A DNA stretch of 64,000 nt from Sphingomonas sp. 7/4-4 (GCF_027941955.1 NZ_CP115960.1:3972001-4036000), one strand, 5' to 3'; shown: positions 36,787-47,327, counted from the first letter of the stretch. Numbers and translations are program-made. Notes: generated by a model from the letters alone, not told the origin.

Positions 36787-39460
36787 ATGAAACGATCTTC
36801 GGCCCTTCTCGCGGCGTCCCTGCTGGCGAGCATGTCCTGCATTCCGCCGGTTGCCGCCCAGCGCGCGGAAACCACGAATGCCCGGGCGCGCGCCGATGCG
36901 CTGGCGGCCGAACTGGTCGGCAGGCTGTCTCTCGACGAGAAACTCGATCAGCTGCTGAACACCGCGCCCACGATCCCGCGGCTCGACGTGCCTGCCTATA
37001 ATTGGTGGACGGAATCGCTCCACGGCGCACTGGGATCCTTGCCCACGACCAATTTCCCCGAGCCGATCGGGCTTGCAGCCACGTTCGATGCGCCGCTCGT
37101 CAAGCAGGTCGCCGGCGCGATCAGCACCGAGGTGCAGGGTCTGCATGCCCTCGCGCGGCAGACGGGGCGAATGGGTCGGATCGGCACCGGGCTCGACACC
37201 TGGTCGCCCAACATCAACATCTTCCGGGATCCGCGCTGGGGCAGGGGGCAGGAGACTTATGGCGAAGACCCGTTCCTCGCCGCGCGCATGGGCGTCGCCT
37301 ATGTGACCGGCATGCAGGGCTCCAATGCCGATCTGCCCAACGTGATCGCCACGCCCAAGCATTTCGCCGTGCATAGTGGGCCGGAATCGACTCGCCACAG
37401 CGCGAACGTCTTCGTTTCGCGCCACGATCTAGAGGATACCTATCTGCCGGCTTTCCGGGCCGCCATTGTCGAGGGCAAGGCCGGATCGGTAATGTGCGCC
37501 TATAACCGCATCGACGGGCAGCCCGCTTGTGCCAGCGACATGCTGCTCGGCGAGTATCTCCGGGGTGCCTGGGGGTTCGCCGGCTATGTCGTTTCGGACT
37601 GCGATGCGGTCAAGGACATCAGCGACAACCATCATTTTGCGCCGGACGCCGCCGCGGCGGTGGCGGCGGCGATGCGCGCCGGGGTCGACAGCGAATGCCA
37701 TGGAGCGACGCTCTCCGACACCGCCGGCCTGGGGAGCGCTACCGCGAGGCGCTGACCCGCGGTCTGATCACCGAAGCCGATGTGGATCGCACGCTGATAC
37801 GCCTGTTCTCGGCACGCTACCGCGTCGGCGACTTGCCGGGCGTGCGCAAACCCGACGGCAATGTCGCAGCCGTCGGTGCGCCGGAACATGGTTCGACCGC
37901 ACTCGCCGCGGCCGAGAAGAGCCTCGTGCTGCTCAAGAATGACGGCGTCCTGCCGTTGCGGCCCGGGCTGCGGATCGCGGTGATTGGTCCATTGGGGGAT
38001 GCGACTCGAGTGCTGCGCGGCAATTACTCCTCGCCGCTGTCGGGAACTCCGATCTCGGTGCTCGAAGGCCTGCGCCGCGCGCTGCCCGGCGCCCGAATCG
38101 ACTATGTGCCGTTCGGCGAAACCTATACCGACGGCGATCCTGTCCCAACCACCGCGCTCCGCACGGCGGATGGACGTCCCGGGCTATTGGCCAATTATTA
38201 CAACGTGCTGGGGACACCGCCGACGCGCTTCGCTCCGGGCGCGTTCCAGGCCTATGTCGGCAAGGCCCGTTTTGCCGAAACCCCGGTTGCCACGCGCGTC
38301 GAGACGAGCGTCAACGGCCGCAGCCTCGATCTTGCGCAGGTCTCGGATCATCACCGAGTCGTGTGGACCGGCTTTATCGTCCCTCCCGAAACCGGCAGCT
38401 ACCGGTTGGGCCTGTCCGGCTTCATGAGCGGTTCGCTGCGCTTCGAGGACAAGCCGTTCGCCGATCTCAAGGATGCGCCATGGGGCAGCCTTCCCACGAT
38501 GAAGACGGTGCGGCTCGAAAAGGGGCGGCGCTATCCGATCACCGTCACCGGCGATGCGCATACCGGGACGACGGGTGTTGGGCTGGTCTGGAAGCGCATC
38601 TCGACTGCGCCCGAACGCGACCTGAAGGCCGCCGCCGCCCAAGCCGATGTGCTCGTCGCGGTCGTGGGCCTGACGTCCGATCTCGAAGCCGAAGAGTCAC
38701 CCGTCAAAATTCCCGGCTTCGAGGGCGGTGACAAAACGTCGCTCGGCCTGCCGCCGGATCAGCAGGCGTTGCTCGTGCAGGCCAGGGCCACCGGCAAGCC
38801 GATCGTGCTCGTCGCGATGAACGGCAGCCCTCTCGATCTCACCTGGGCGAAGGACAATGCCGCGGCGATCGTCGAGGCCTGGTATCCGGGGCAAGCGGGC
38901 GGGCTCGCCGTCGGCAACATTCTCTCGGGCCGTACCAATCCGTCGGGGCGCCTGCCGCTGACCTTTTACCGGAGCCTCGAGGATCTGCCCCCGTTCGGGG
39001 ACTATTCCATGACCGGGCGCACCTATCGCTATTTCACCGGCAAGCCGGTTTATTCCTTCGGCTATGGTCTCAGCTACACGCGCTTCGCTTATGGGCCGCT
39101 CGCAGTGGCACCCGTCGGCGGCGATTCGTCGAAGGGGATCCGCGTGACGACCGAAGTGCGCAATGCCGGCGATCGCGCGGGGGACGAAGTGTCGCAGCTC
39201 TATCTCGACTTCCCCGACGATCCCGGGGCGCCGCGGATCGCTTTGCGCGGCTTTCAGCGCGTGACGCTCGAGCCGGGGAATCGCGTGCGCTACGGTTCGA
39301 TCTTTCGCCGCGCGATCTCAGCGCAGTCACTACCGACGGCGTGCGCAAGGTGCTGATGGGGGACTATCGTGTCAGCGTCGGTTCCGGCCAGCCCGATACC
39401 GGGGTGCCTGGCCAGAGCGCCGGCTTCTCGATCGCGAAGGAAGTCACGCTACCCAAGTGA
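36787..39460 (+). CDS. Secreted GH3 glycosidase with PA14-like insert (beta-xylosidase/beta-glucosidase type)
   Basis: About 891 residues with two breaks, at G4 runs 37731-37734 and 39275-39278; one base at each restores GLGERYREALTRG and EPGESRALRFDLSPRDL. The signal peptide ends PPVAAQ. The first domain has NWWTESLHGALG, TPKHFAVHSGPESTRHSANV and the nucleophile region GFAGYVVSDCDAV. A PA14-like domain sits inside the second domain (GLLANYYNV to YRLGLSGFMSGSLRFEDKPF), followed by the sandwich part (YFTGKPVYSFGYGLSYTRFA) and the fibronectin-like end. The TESLHGA and SDCDAV patterns are typical of beta-xylosidase/arabinofuranosidase members of GH3. The nearby GH51 and CE1-type genes fit arabinoxylan breakdown. 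Confidence 0.9.
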
Positions 39461-39490
39461 CGAAGCGGGCCGAGTGGCCGCTCTGTCGGA

Positions 39491-39748
39491 TTATGCCACT
39501 AACCGGAGCTGCCCCGCGGCGATCGCGGCCTGGGTGCGATTGCGGACGTTGAGCTTGCGCATGACCGCGGTCATGTGGACCTTCACCGTCGCCTCGGCGA
39601 TGCCCAATTTGTACGCGATCTGCTTGTTCAGCAGCCCGGAATGCACGCAGCGGAGCACTTCCATCTGCGTCGGCGTCAGCTGCGGCTGACCTGGAGCCGG
39701 GGCTTTCCTGTGGCTGAGATCGTCATGCAGATCCATGGCGACATGCAT
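39491..39748 (-). CDS. Stand-alone LuxR-type helix-turn-helix protein
   Basis: An 85-residue protein made almost only of a GerE/LuxR DNA-binding domain: QLTPTQMEVLRCVHSGLLNK, QIAYKLGIAEATVKVHMTAV and MRKLNVRNRTQAAIAAGQL. It has no receiver or sensor domain. ATG 39748 lies after GGGAGAGGTGAG, a good ribosome-binding site, so the short form is likely real rather than a fragment; the region upstream encodes no receiver domain in any frame. A LacI-type site lies 65 bases upstream. Single-domain LuxR proteins can act like GerE. The palindromes at 40602 and 43716 are possible targets because LuxR/NarL-type proteins bind short inverted repeats, but this is inference. Confidence 0.82.
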   Translation of the reverse strand: MHVAMDLHDDLSHRKAPAPGQPQLTPTQMEVLRCVHSGLLNKQIAYKLGIAEATVKVHMTAVMRKLNVRNRTQAAIAAGQLRLVA

Positions 39749-39812
39749 CTCACCTCTCCCTTGTCGATCCTGCGCGGGAACCCATCCATTTCCTGGATTG
39801 TGCTCACCGGAA

Positions 39813-39826
39813 CGTTAGCGTTATCA
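39813..39826 (-). promoter_or_regulatory. LacI-type operator candidate before LuxR gene
   Basis: The minus strand reads TGATAACGCTAACG, matching the 31968 site at 13 of 14 positions. It lies 65 bases upstream of the LuxR-type gene start and next to the inverted repeat that begins at 39831. Confidence 0.6.
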
Positions 39827-39830
39827 TAAG

Positions 39831-39948
39831 GGAATCAGTTAGACAGGTTCAAGCCCCTTCATTGTAAAAAATGCCCGAAGCAGGTGCGAAAGGGCGATTC
39901 TGTGGCTTTCGAGCCACTAATTTTAGCGAAATCTGTCTAACAGATTCC
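39831..39948. repeat. 118-base element with 19-base terminal inverted repeats
   Basis: GGAATCAGTTAGACAGGTT (39831-39849) and AATCTGTCTAACAGATTCC (39930-39948) are inverted repeats matching at 17 of 19 positions. They enclose 80 more AT-rich bases without a gene. Inside is GTGGCTTTCGAGCCAC (39902-39917), a 6-bp stem with a TTCG loop, and a run of six A (39865-39870) that would read as T6 on the minus strand. It lies between the gluconokinase stop and the LuxR start. It could be a small MITE-like element, a pair of regulator sites or a structured RNA; no target duplication is obvious. Confidence 0.6.
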
Positions 39949-39970
39949 GCCTGCCCCGAATCGTGCCGTT

Positions 39971-40468
39971 TCATCCCCGGAGCCGGCGATCTTCCAGCTG
40001 CGCGAGCACCATGTCCCGCAGCAATGCCGGGGGCTTCTCGGTCACGAGCGTCAGCACATCTTCCCCGGCGAGCGGCCGCTCGAGCGTCGCCAACTGGCTG
40101 TCGAGAAGGCTGACGGGCATGAAATGTCCCGCGCGGCTCGCCAGCCGCTGCAACAGGCGGTCGCGGCTGTTCTCCAGCAGGACCAACTGTACCGGGCCTC
40201 CGATCGTCGCCCGCAGCCGGTCGCGATAACTTCTGCGCAGTGCCGAGCAGGCGGCCACCGCTGCGCCGTGCGCGGCGATCGATCCCGCGGTTGCCGCACC
40301 GAGCCGGTCGAGCCACGGCCAGCGATCCTCGTCGCTCAGCGGCTGCCCGGCGCGCATCTTCTCGACCGCCTCGGGCGAATGGTAATCGTCGCCCTCGTGG
40401 AAGGGGCAACCCAGCGCCTCGGCGAGGAGCGCACCCAGCGTCGACTTGCCGCAGCCGCTGACGCCCAT
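39971..40468 (-). CDS. gntK: Gluconokinase
   Basis: 165 residues from ATG 40468, the normal family size. It phosphorylates gluconate to 6-phosphogluconate for the Entner-Doudoroff or pentose-phosphate route. The P-loop GVSGCGKST is at the start, followed by FHEGDDYHSPEAVEKMRAGQ, SDEDRWPWLDRLG, a CSALRRSYRDRLR segment and SRAGHFMPVSLLDSQLATLE, all diagnostic of the GntK family. No ribosome-binding site precedes ATG 40468; GTG 40477 or an ATG near 40585 would add residues such as FAVIV, which match the usual strand before the P-loop. Its use alongside sugar-acid catabolism is consistent with the neighbours. Confidence 0.9.
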   Translation of the reverse strand: MGVSGCGKSTLGALLAEALGCPFHEGDDYHSPEAVEKMRAGQPLSDEDRWPWLDRLGAATAGSIAAHGAAVAACSALRRSYRDRLRATIGGPVQLVLLENSRDRLLQRLASRAGHFMPVSLLDSQLATLERPLAGEDVLTLVTEKPPALLRDMVLAQLEDRRLRG

Positions 40469-40601
40469 GACGATCACGGCAAACGACGGGGCAAAGCGGG
40501 CGGAAGGGAGCAAATCGGCGTCCTCGAGAATGGGTCGACCCGGCGGGCCCGCACCGCGACCGATGCCATCCCGTTCTGGATCCATGGCCCGGCGCTGAAA
40601 A

Positions 40602-40618
40602 CTACGACCTTGGTCGGA
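40602..40618 (+). promoter_or_regulatory. Operator candidate CTACGACCTTGGTCGGA
   Basis: Inverted repeat CGACC/GGTCG about 59 bases upstream of the beta-helix gene. It matches the element at 43716 at 15 of 17 positions; both precede genes of the same strand by a similar distance. Confidence 0.5.
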
Positions 40619-40676
40619 GATGCCATGGCCCGGGCGCCGGGTTAGCCAGCAGGATCGATTGCCGACGGAGGTCCGG

Positions 40677-43600
40677 ATGAAGATGCGCTGCGCTCTGGCT
40701 GGTTTGCTCGCTTCGACGGTGCTGACCCTATCGTCCCCGGCCTTCGCGCAGGGGGTCTCGGTGTTCCCGACCGCGCCCGCCGAGCCGCGCGCAGTGACGG
40801 TAAAGGGGTGGGTGACGGCAAGGCGGACGACAGCGACGCTCTGCAGAAAGCCCTGGACGAGGCGCGGGACCAGACCCGCCACGGCATGGTTTTCCTGCCT
40901 TCGGGCAAGTACCGTATCACCCGCACGCTGATCGTGCCGGCAGGCGTGCGCGTCTATGGCGTCGGGCGGACGCGCCCCGTCATCCTGCTCGGTGCCAACA
41001 CGCCGGGGTTCCAGCAGGGCGTTTCTACGATGATCGTCTTCGCAGGCGACGATCAGTATAATGTCGGCAAGGTGCCGGTCCCGGTTCCGACGGTCGTGCC
41101 GCGCGACAGGATCGTGCGCGACGCCAATTCGGGTACTTTCTATTCGTCGATGCGCAATGTCGACATCGAGATCGGCGAAGGCAATCCGGCGGCGGCGGGC
41201 GTGCGCTTCCGCATGGCCCAGCATGCCTTTCTGAGCGACATGGAGTTCCGCCTGGGATCCGCCTTTGCCGGCGTATATCAGGCGGGGAACGTCATCGAGA
41301 ACGTCCACTTCAAGGGCGGGCGATACGGCATCGTCACCGAGAAGACGTCGCCGGCATGGCAATTCACTCTGCTCGACTCCAGCTTCGAAGGTCAGCGCGA
41401 CGCAGCGATCCGCGAGCATGAGGTCGGGCTGACGATGGTCAACGTCGCGATCCGCGATACGCCGGTCGGTATCGAGATCGACCGGGGTTACGGCGACTCA
41501 TTATGGGGCAAGGACGTCCGGTTCGAGAAGGTCAGCCGCGCGGCGATCGTCATCTCGAACGAGGAGAATGTCTTCACCCAGGTGGGCTTCGAGAATGCGC
41601 TGGCGGTCGACAGCCCGGTGTTCGCGCGCTTCCGCGACAGCGGCCGCACCGTCGCCGGCAAGGGCAAAGCCTATAAGGTCGCGTCCTTCTCTTATGGCCT
41701 GGCCGTGCCCGAGCTCGGCAGCATGGGCAGCTATGCGACCGAGGCCGACATCAAGCCGCTGTCCTCGATGCCGGCGCGCCGCGCGCCCGCCATCCGCCCG
41801 CTTCCGAACATGGCGGACTGGGTCGATGTGAAGACGTTGGGCGTGTCGGGCGACGGCTCCACCGACGACACCGCTGCGATCCAGCGCGCCATCGATACGC
41901 ACCGCGTCCTCTATTTTCCGATCGGCTTCTACAAGGTGACCGATCGCCTGAAGCTGCGCCCGGATACCGTCCTGATCGGCCTGCATCCCGCGATCACCCA
42001 GTTCTACATCCCCGACAACAATCCCGCGCATGCCGGCCTCGGCACCGTGGTGCCGATCCTCGAGACACCGCGCGGCGGCGACAATATCCTGTCCGGCCTC
42101 GGCCTTTTCACCGGGCGGGTGAACCCGCGCGCGGCGGCGCTGCTCTGGCGTTCGGGCGAGCACAGCCTTGTCGAGGACGTGAAGATCATGGGCGGCGGCG
42201 GAACGCCGACGGCGGACGCAAAGCCGCTCGGGACGCTGTCGGCGAGAAGCGGCGATCCAGTGTCCGACGGGCGGATGGATGCGCAATATCCGAGCATCTG
42301 GGTGACCGATGGCGGCGGCGGCACCTTCGCCGATGTGTGGAGCCCGAACACCTTCGCCTCGGCAGGGTTCACGGTGACCAACACCAGCACGCCGGGCCAT
42401 GTCTACGAGATGTCGGTCGAGCATCATGCCCGCAACGAGTTCGTGCTCGATAATGTGCAGAACTGGGAATTCCTCGCGCCGCAGACCGAGCAGGAAGTCG
42501 GCGACGGGCCCAACGCGGTCTCGCTCGAGATCCGCAATTCGCGCAATCTGCTGTTCGCCAATTATCACGGCTATCGAGTGACGCGCAGCTATGCGCCGGC
42601 ACGCAGCGCAGTGAAGCTGTTCAACTCGAGCGACATCCGCTTCCGCAACGTGCATGTGAACGCCGAAAGCGGCTATGCGAGCTGTGACGACGAAGGTTGC
42701 GGAACGTTCCTGCGGGCGAGCAAATACCCGTTCGAGAACGCGATCGAGGACGTCTCGCGCAAGCTCGTGGTCCGCGAGCACGAGTTCGCGAAGCTCGATA
42801 TTGGACCGGCGGAGCGGAGCATCGCAGCACCGGCGTCGGGCGCAGTCAAAGTCGACAAGGTTGCCGAGGGCTTCTGGTCGATCTCCGGCGCCGCGGTGGA
42901 CGCGAAGGGCGCACTCTATTTCATCGACCGGCGCTTCCAGCGTATCCATCGCTGGACGGAAGCCGGGGGCTGGAGATCGTCCGCGATCATGCGCTCGATC
43001 CGGTCAATCTGGCGGTGGATGCATCAGGGCATCTCCTCGTGCTCTCGTCGCTTGGGCCCAAGGGTGCAGTCTATTCGATCGACCCGGCCGGACCGCCCGA
43101 CCAGCTGACGATGATCAAACCCACGCCGGTGCGCACCGGCGCGACCGCGCGTACGTTGCTGCCGGTCAATTGGTGGAACAATGGCGAGTTCCGCGACCAG
43201 CTCGATCACCAGAGCTATGAATTCACGACGCTCGCCGAACTGTTCGCGCAAGACATCGGTGCGCCCAAGGCGCAGGAATATGTGTCACCCGACGGCAGCC
43301 TCACGCTGCCGGCGTTCCGCGTCTGGCAGCAGGGGCCGATCGATCATGTCGGCTGGCGCTGGTCGAACGGACTCAACGCCAATGGGCTGGTGAGCGGCCG
43401 GCAGGGCGAGCGCCTGTTCGTCACCAATGGATCGGAGAACGTCACCTATAGCGGCACGGTTGGGCCGCAAGGCGCGCTCAAGGATCTGAAACGCTTCGCC
43501 AATCGTGGCGGAGAGAGTGTGACGGTCGATGCGCAGGGCCGGGTCTATGTCGCGAACGGGCAGGTGTTCGTCTACGACGCCGACGGTAAGGAGACCGGCC

Positions 43601-43704
43601 GGATCGACGTGCCCGAACGGCCGCTGCAGATCCTGTTCGGCGGCCCGGATCGGCGCACGCTCTTCATTCTCACGCACCACGCGCTCTACGCGGCACGCCC
43701 CTGA
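40677..43704 (+). CDS. Secreted double beta-helix protein (two Pectate_lyase_3 domains) with propeller-like C-terminus
   Basis: About 1,009 residues after adding one base to the G4 run 40805-40808 (restoring VTVKGVGDGKADDSDALQKA) and one to the G5 run 42965-42969 (restoring EAGGLEIVRDHALD). ATG 40677 follows ACGGAGG; the signal peptide is MKMRCALAGLLASTVLTLSS then PAFAQ. Two Pectate_lyase_3-type units begin with GVGDGKADDSDALQKALD and LGVSGDGSTDDTAAIQRAID, as in GH55-like tandem right-handed beta-helices. The last 170 residues resemble an SMP-30/NHL propeller half (YFIDRRFQRIHRW; GRVYVANGQVFVYDADGKET). The substrate is unknown. It ends 131 bases before a TonB receptor gene with which it shares an upstream palindrome. 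Confidence 0.8.
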
Positions 43705-43715
43705 GCGGGAGCGCG

Positions 43716-43732
43716 CTACGACCTTTGTCGTA
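43716..43732 (+). promoter_or_regulatory. Palindromic operator candidate CTACGACCTTTGTCGTA
   Basis: Perfect inverted repeat TACGAC/GTCGTA with a 4-base spacer, about 104 bases upstream of the third TonB gene. It pairs with the related site at 40602, which makes chance less likely. Confidence 0.55.
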
Positions 43733-43835
43733 CGTGCGGGCGGGCAGGCGCGGGGATACCGTTGAGCAGCGGTCGTAATGCGCCCCGGGGCGGTGCAGCC
43801 AGGAATAGCAGAATAAAAGTCGGAGGGATGGAGCA

Positions 43836-46818
43836 ATGACGGGGATTTTCGCACTGCATCGGCAATATCGCGGCGTGAGCATAATGGCGCTGGCCGCCAT
43901 GATGCTGGCCGGAGGCGCCCATGCGCAGACCGCACCCGAGTCGGCGCCTGCGCCGCAGGAGGCCGTGCCGCAAGCCGAGCAGCCGAGCGAAGCGCTCGAG
44001 CAGCCCGGCGACATCGTCGTCACCGGCTCGCGCATCATCGCCAGCGGGTTCACTGCGCCTACGCCGACCACTGTCATCGGCGAGGAGCAGATCGCTGCCA
44101 ACGCGCAGCCCAACATCTTCAACACGATCGCGCAATTGCCGTCGCTGCAGGGTTCGACCGGGACTTCGACGGGCACGTTCAGCACCTCGAGCGGGTTGCA
44201 GGGGCTGAGTTCCTTCTCGCTGCGCGGCCTCCAGCCGATCCGCACGCTGACGTTGCTCGACGGCCAGCGCGTGGTCGGCGCGAACGTCACCGGCGTGCCC
44301 GATGTCAGCCTGTTCCCGCAATTGCTGATCAAGCGCGTCGACATCGTCAACGGCGGTGCCTCGGCGACCTACGGATCGGACGCGGTCGGCGGTGTCGTCA
44401 ACTTCATCACCGATACCCGCTTCAAGGGCTTCAAGGCCAATCTGCAGGGCGGCATCACCACCTATGGCGACAATGCGCAGGTCCTCGCGCAGGCCGCTTG
44501 GGGCGGGGCATTGTTCGACGACAAATTGCACCTGGTCGTCAGCGGCGAATACGCCCACGACCAGGGCGTCGGCCCGGGCGATTTCGGCACCGACCTGGCC
44601 GGCAAGCGCGACTGGTATCGCGCCAGCACCCTGCTGAACACCGGACAGGCCAACAACGGCCTGCCGCAGTTCGTCTACGGCGATTACGCCCAGCCTTATC
44701 AATATGCCCGCTACGGACTGATCAACAACGGCCCGCTGCAGGGCATCGCGTTCGACGTGAACGGCGCGCCGTACAATTTCAACTACGGATCGGGCGGCGC
44801 GCCGCTGGGCAATGGCCGCGTGTCGAACTGCTATCCCGGCAACAGCTTCTGCGTCGGCGGCGACCTGTCCGGCGCGCCCGGATCCGGCGCATCCCTGGTA
44901 TCGGCGCTCCAGCGCGTCACCGGCTTCGGCCGGATCGGTTACGATTTCGCCGAGAACAACGAAGTCTACGTCACTTTCAGCGCGGCGCAGGTCAAGACCA
45001 ACAACCAGCCGAGCCCGGGTTACGGCCGGCCGAACCTCACGGTGCAATGCGCCAATCCATTCCTGCCGCAGCTGGTTCGCGACCGGTGCACCAGTGCGGG
45101 AATCACGTCCTTCAACTTCGGGACGAGCAACGGGAATTTCCCGATCCGAGGGTCTATACCGATCGACGCCAATATCGCGTCGTCGGCGGCCTCAAGGGCC
45201 AATTCGGCGTGGGCGGGGGCGACTGGAATTACGACGCCTATTACGAGCACGGCACCACCATTTCCGACATCGATGTGAACGACATCGTCCTGCAGAACCG
45301 CTATGTCGCCGCGACCAGCGCAATCACGCTGAATGGCGCGATCGTCTGTGCCGATCCGGTGGCACGCGCGGCAGGGTGCCAGCCGATCAACATCTTCGGC
45401 GGCTTCGCCCCGTCGGCGGCGGCGCTCGCTTATGTCACCCCCAGAACGGCCCGTTCCAGCACACCAGGCTGACTCAGGACGTCGCCAGCCTCAACTTCTC
45501 GGGCAATCTGTTCGATCTATGGGCGGGGCCTCTCACGCTCGCCTTTGGCGGCGAGTATCGCCACGAATTCTATGAAGTGAACGCCGATCCCTATGGCGCG
45601 GGCGTCGGCACGTTGAGCCCGAACAGTCAGGCCTATCCGGCAGACCCGCTGCTCAACGCGCCCTTGGGCAGCAATTGGGCGGCCGGCAATTACAAGAACG
45701 GCGGCGGCGCCTATGACGTGTATGAAGCTTCCGCGGAATTCAATCTGCCGCTGTTCGACGGCGGCGGGGCGGGGCGCGCCAACCTCAACGGCGCCGCCCG
45801 CGTGACGCATTACAGCACGTCGGGGACGGTCTGGGCGTGGAAGATCGGCGGCACCTGGGAGACGCCGCTCGACGGCTTCCGGCTGCGCGCAGTGACTTCG
45901 CGCGACGTGCGCGCGCCCAATCTGTCGGAGCTGTTCGCCGCGCCGACCGTGACGACGCTGCCGAACTTCGCCAATCCGTTTCCGCCCGCCGGCGCGGTGC
46001 AGGCTTTCCAGAACACGATCGGCAATCCCGATCTGAAGCCGGAAATCGCGCGCAACACCGAAATCGGTGCCGCGCTCGCCAATCCGTCATGGTTGCCCGG
46101 GCTCAGCCTTTCGTTCGACTATTACAGCATCAAGCTGGACGGCGTGGTCTCCACGCTGTCGGCGGACCAGATCGTCCGCTTCTGCTTCGAAGGCAATCAG
46201 GCGTTCTGCGGCGGTTTCGTGCTCAACAGCCCGGTACAGGGCGGCAACTTCATAAACGTCCAGCCGTTCAATCTGGCCTCGTGGAAGACCAGCGGATTCG
46301 ACATCGAGGCGAGCTACCGCTGGAGCAGGCCGCTGGGCCTGCCGGGCAGCTTCACCGTCCGCGCACTCGGCACCCATATCCGGGAGTTCCTCGTCGATGC
46401 GGGCATCGCCGGTGTCGATCGCGTCGACCAGGCCGGTGCCAACAACGGCGCCACGCCCGACTGGAAGTGGCTGGCGACCCAGAGCTACGAGAACGACGCG
46501 TTCAGCTTCAATATCCAGGAGCGCTGGTTCTCGGACGGTGTGTACGGCCACCAATATGTGGTCTGCAGCTCGGGCTGTCCGGCCTCGACCGGAAACCACC
46601 CGACGATCGACCGCAACTTCATGAAGGGCGCCTTCTATGTGGATGTCGGCGGATCGTATAATGTGACCTCGGCGATCAAGGCCTATTTCAAGGTCGACAA
46701 TCTGTTCGATCACGATCCCGAGCCTGCACCGCAGACCAATACCGGCCTCGACGTAAATCCGGCGCTCTACGACACGCTCGGGCGGACCTATCGCGCGGGT
46801 ATTCGCCTCAGCTTCTAG
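43836..46818 (+). CDS. TonB-dependent receptor (third), two frame breaks
   Basis: About 994 residues. ATG 43836 follows CGGAGGGATGGAGCA. One base must be added in GGG 45150-45152 (FPIRGVYTDRRQYRVVGGLK) and one in the C5 run 45438-45442 (YVTPQNGPFQHTRLTQDVAS). The signal peptide ends GGAHAQ; the TonB-box region is GDIVVTGSRIIASGFTAPTP; the plug has SSFSLRGLQPIRTLTLLDGQ and NGGASATYGSDAVGGVVNFI. The barrel ends TYRAGIRLSF. It belongs to the iron-complex-outer-membrane-receptor type with the DAVGGVVN motif and differs from the other three receptors here. Likely partner of the beta-helix gene upstream. Confidence 0.9.
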
Positions 46819-46842
46819 ATGTCTCCACCTCCCGTGGAACTG

Positions 46843-46869
46843 GTCCCGGCCGTGAGGCCGGGACTTTTT
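46843..46869 (+). terminator. Rho-independent terminator after TonB receptor
   Basis: A perfect 9-bp GC-rich stem (GTCCCGGCC / GGCCGGGAC), a GTGA loop and a T5 tail, starting 25 bases after the TonB stop. This is the clearest intrinsic terminator in the window. Confidence 0.92.
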
Positions 46870-46962
46870 CGTATGGGAGCGAGGCCTGCGGGCGTTGTTG
46901 GCTCCCTGAAGCGCTTCCTCTACGAGAATCGCGAGACAGCACGACATCGCGGGAGAGAATGC

Positions 46963-47327
46963 ATGACTGACGGAATCCATGCCGGGAACCGCCGGTGCTG
47001 CTTTGCGCTCGATCTGATCGACGACGCGGCGCTGATCGAAGCCTATGAGGCGCGGCACGCGCCCGGCGCCGCCTGGCCCGCCGTCATTGCCTATATCCGC
47101 GAGCAGGGCGTCGAGGCGATGGAGATCTGGCGGACCGGCGACCGGCTGTTCATGATAGCCGAGGTTTCGGAAGATTATCCCCGCGCCGTGCCCGTGCCGG
47201 AGGAAGTCGAGCAATGGGAGACTCTGATGTGGGGGTTCCAGCGCCACCTGCCGCATGCGCGCCCGGGCGAGAAATGGGTCGAAATGCGCCGGATCTTCAC
47301 GCTCCCGTCCCAGGGGATGTCGCCTGA
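46963..47327 (+). CDS. RhaM-type L-rhamnose/L-fucose mutarotase
   Basis: About 121 residues. ATG 46963 lies after GGGAGAGAATGC. One base added to the G4 run 47313-47316 gives the natural end TLPSQGDVA and a stop at 47325-47327; as printed the frame would run on into the convergent dehydrogenase. Family features are CFALDLIDDAALIEAYEARH (with the conserved Tyr-x2-His), EAMEIWRTGDRLFMIAEV and a C-terminal GEKWVEMRRIFTL. These enzymes interconvert anomers of 6-deoxy sugars. Next to a GH29 fucosidase, an IclR regulator and a sugar-alcohol-type dehydrogenase, L-fucose is the more likely substrate than rhamnose. Confidence 0.88.

Noticed and set aside
40468..41419. N-terminal extension of gluconokinase up to 41419
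   Set aside because: That stretch is antisense to the beta-helix gene and has no kinase-like sequence. The family begins just before the P-loop.
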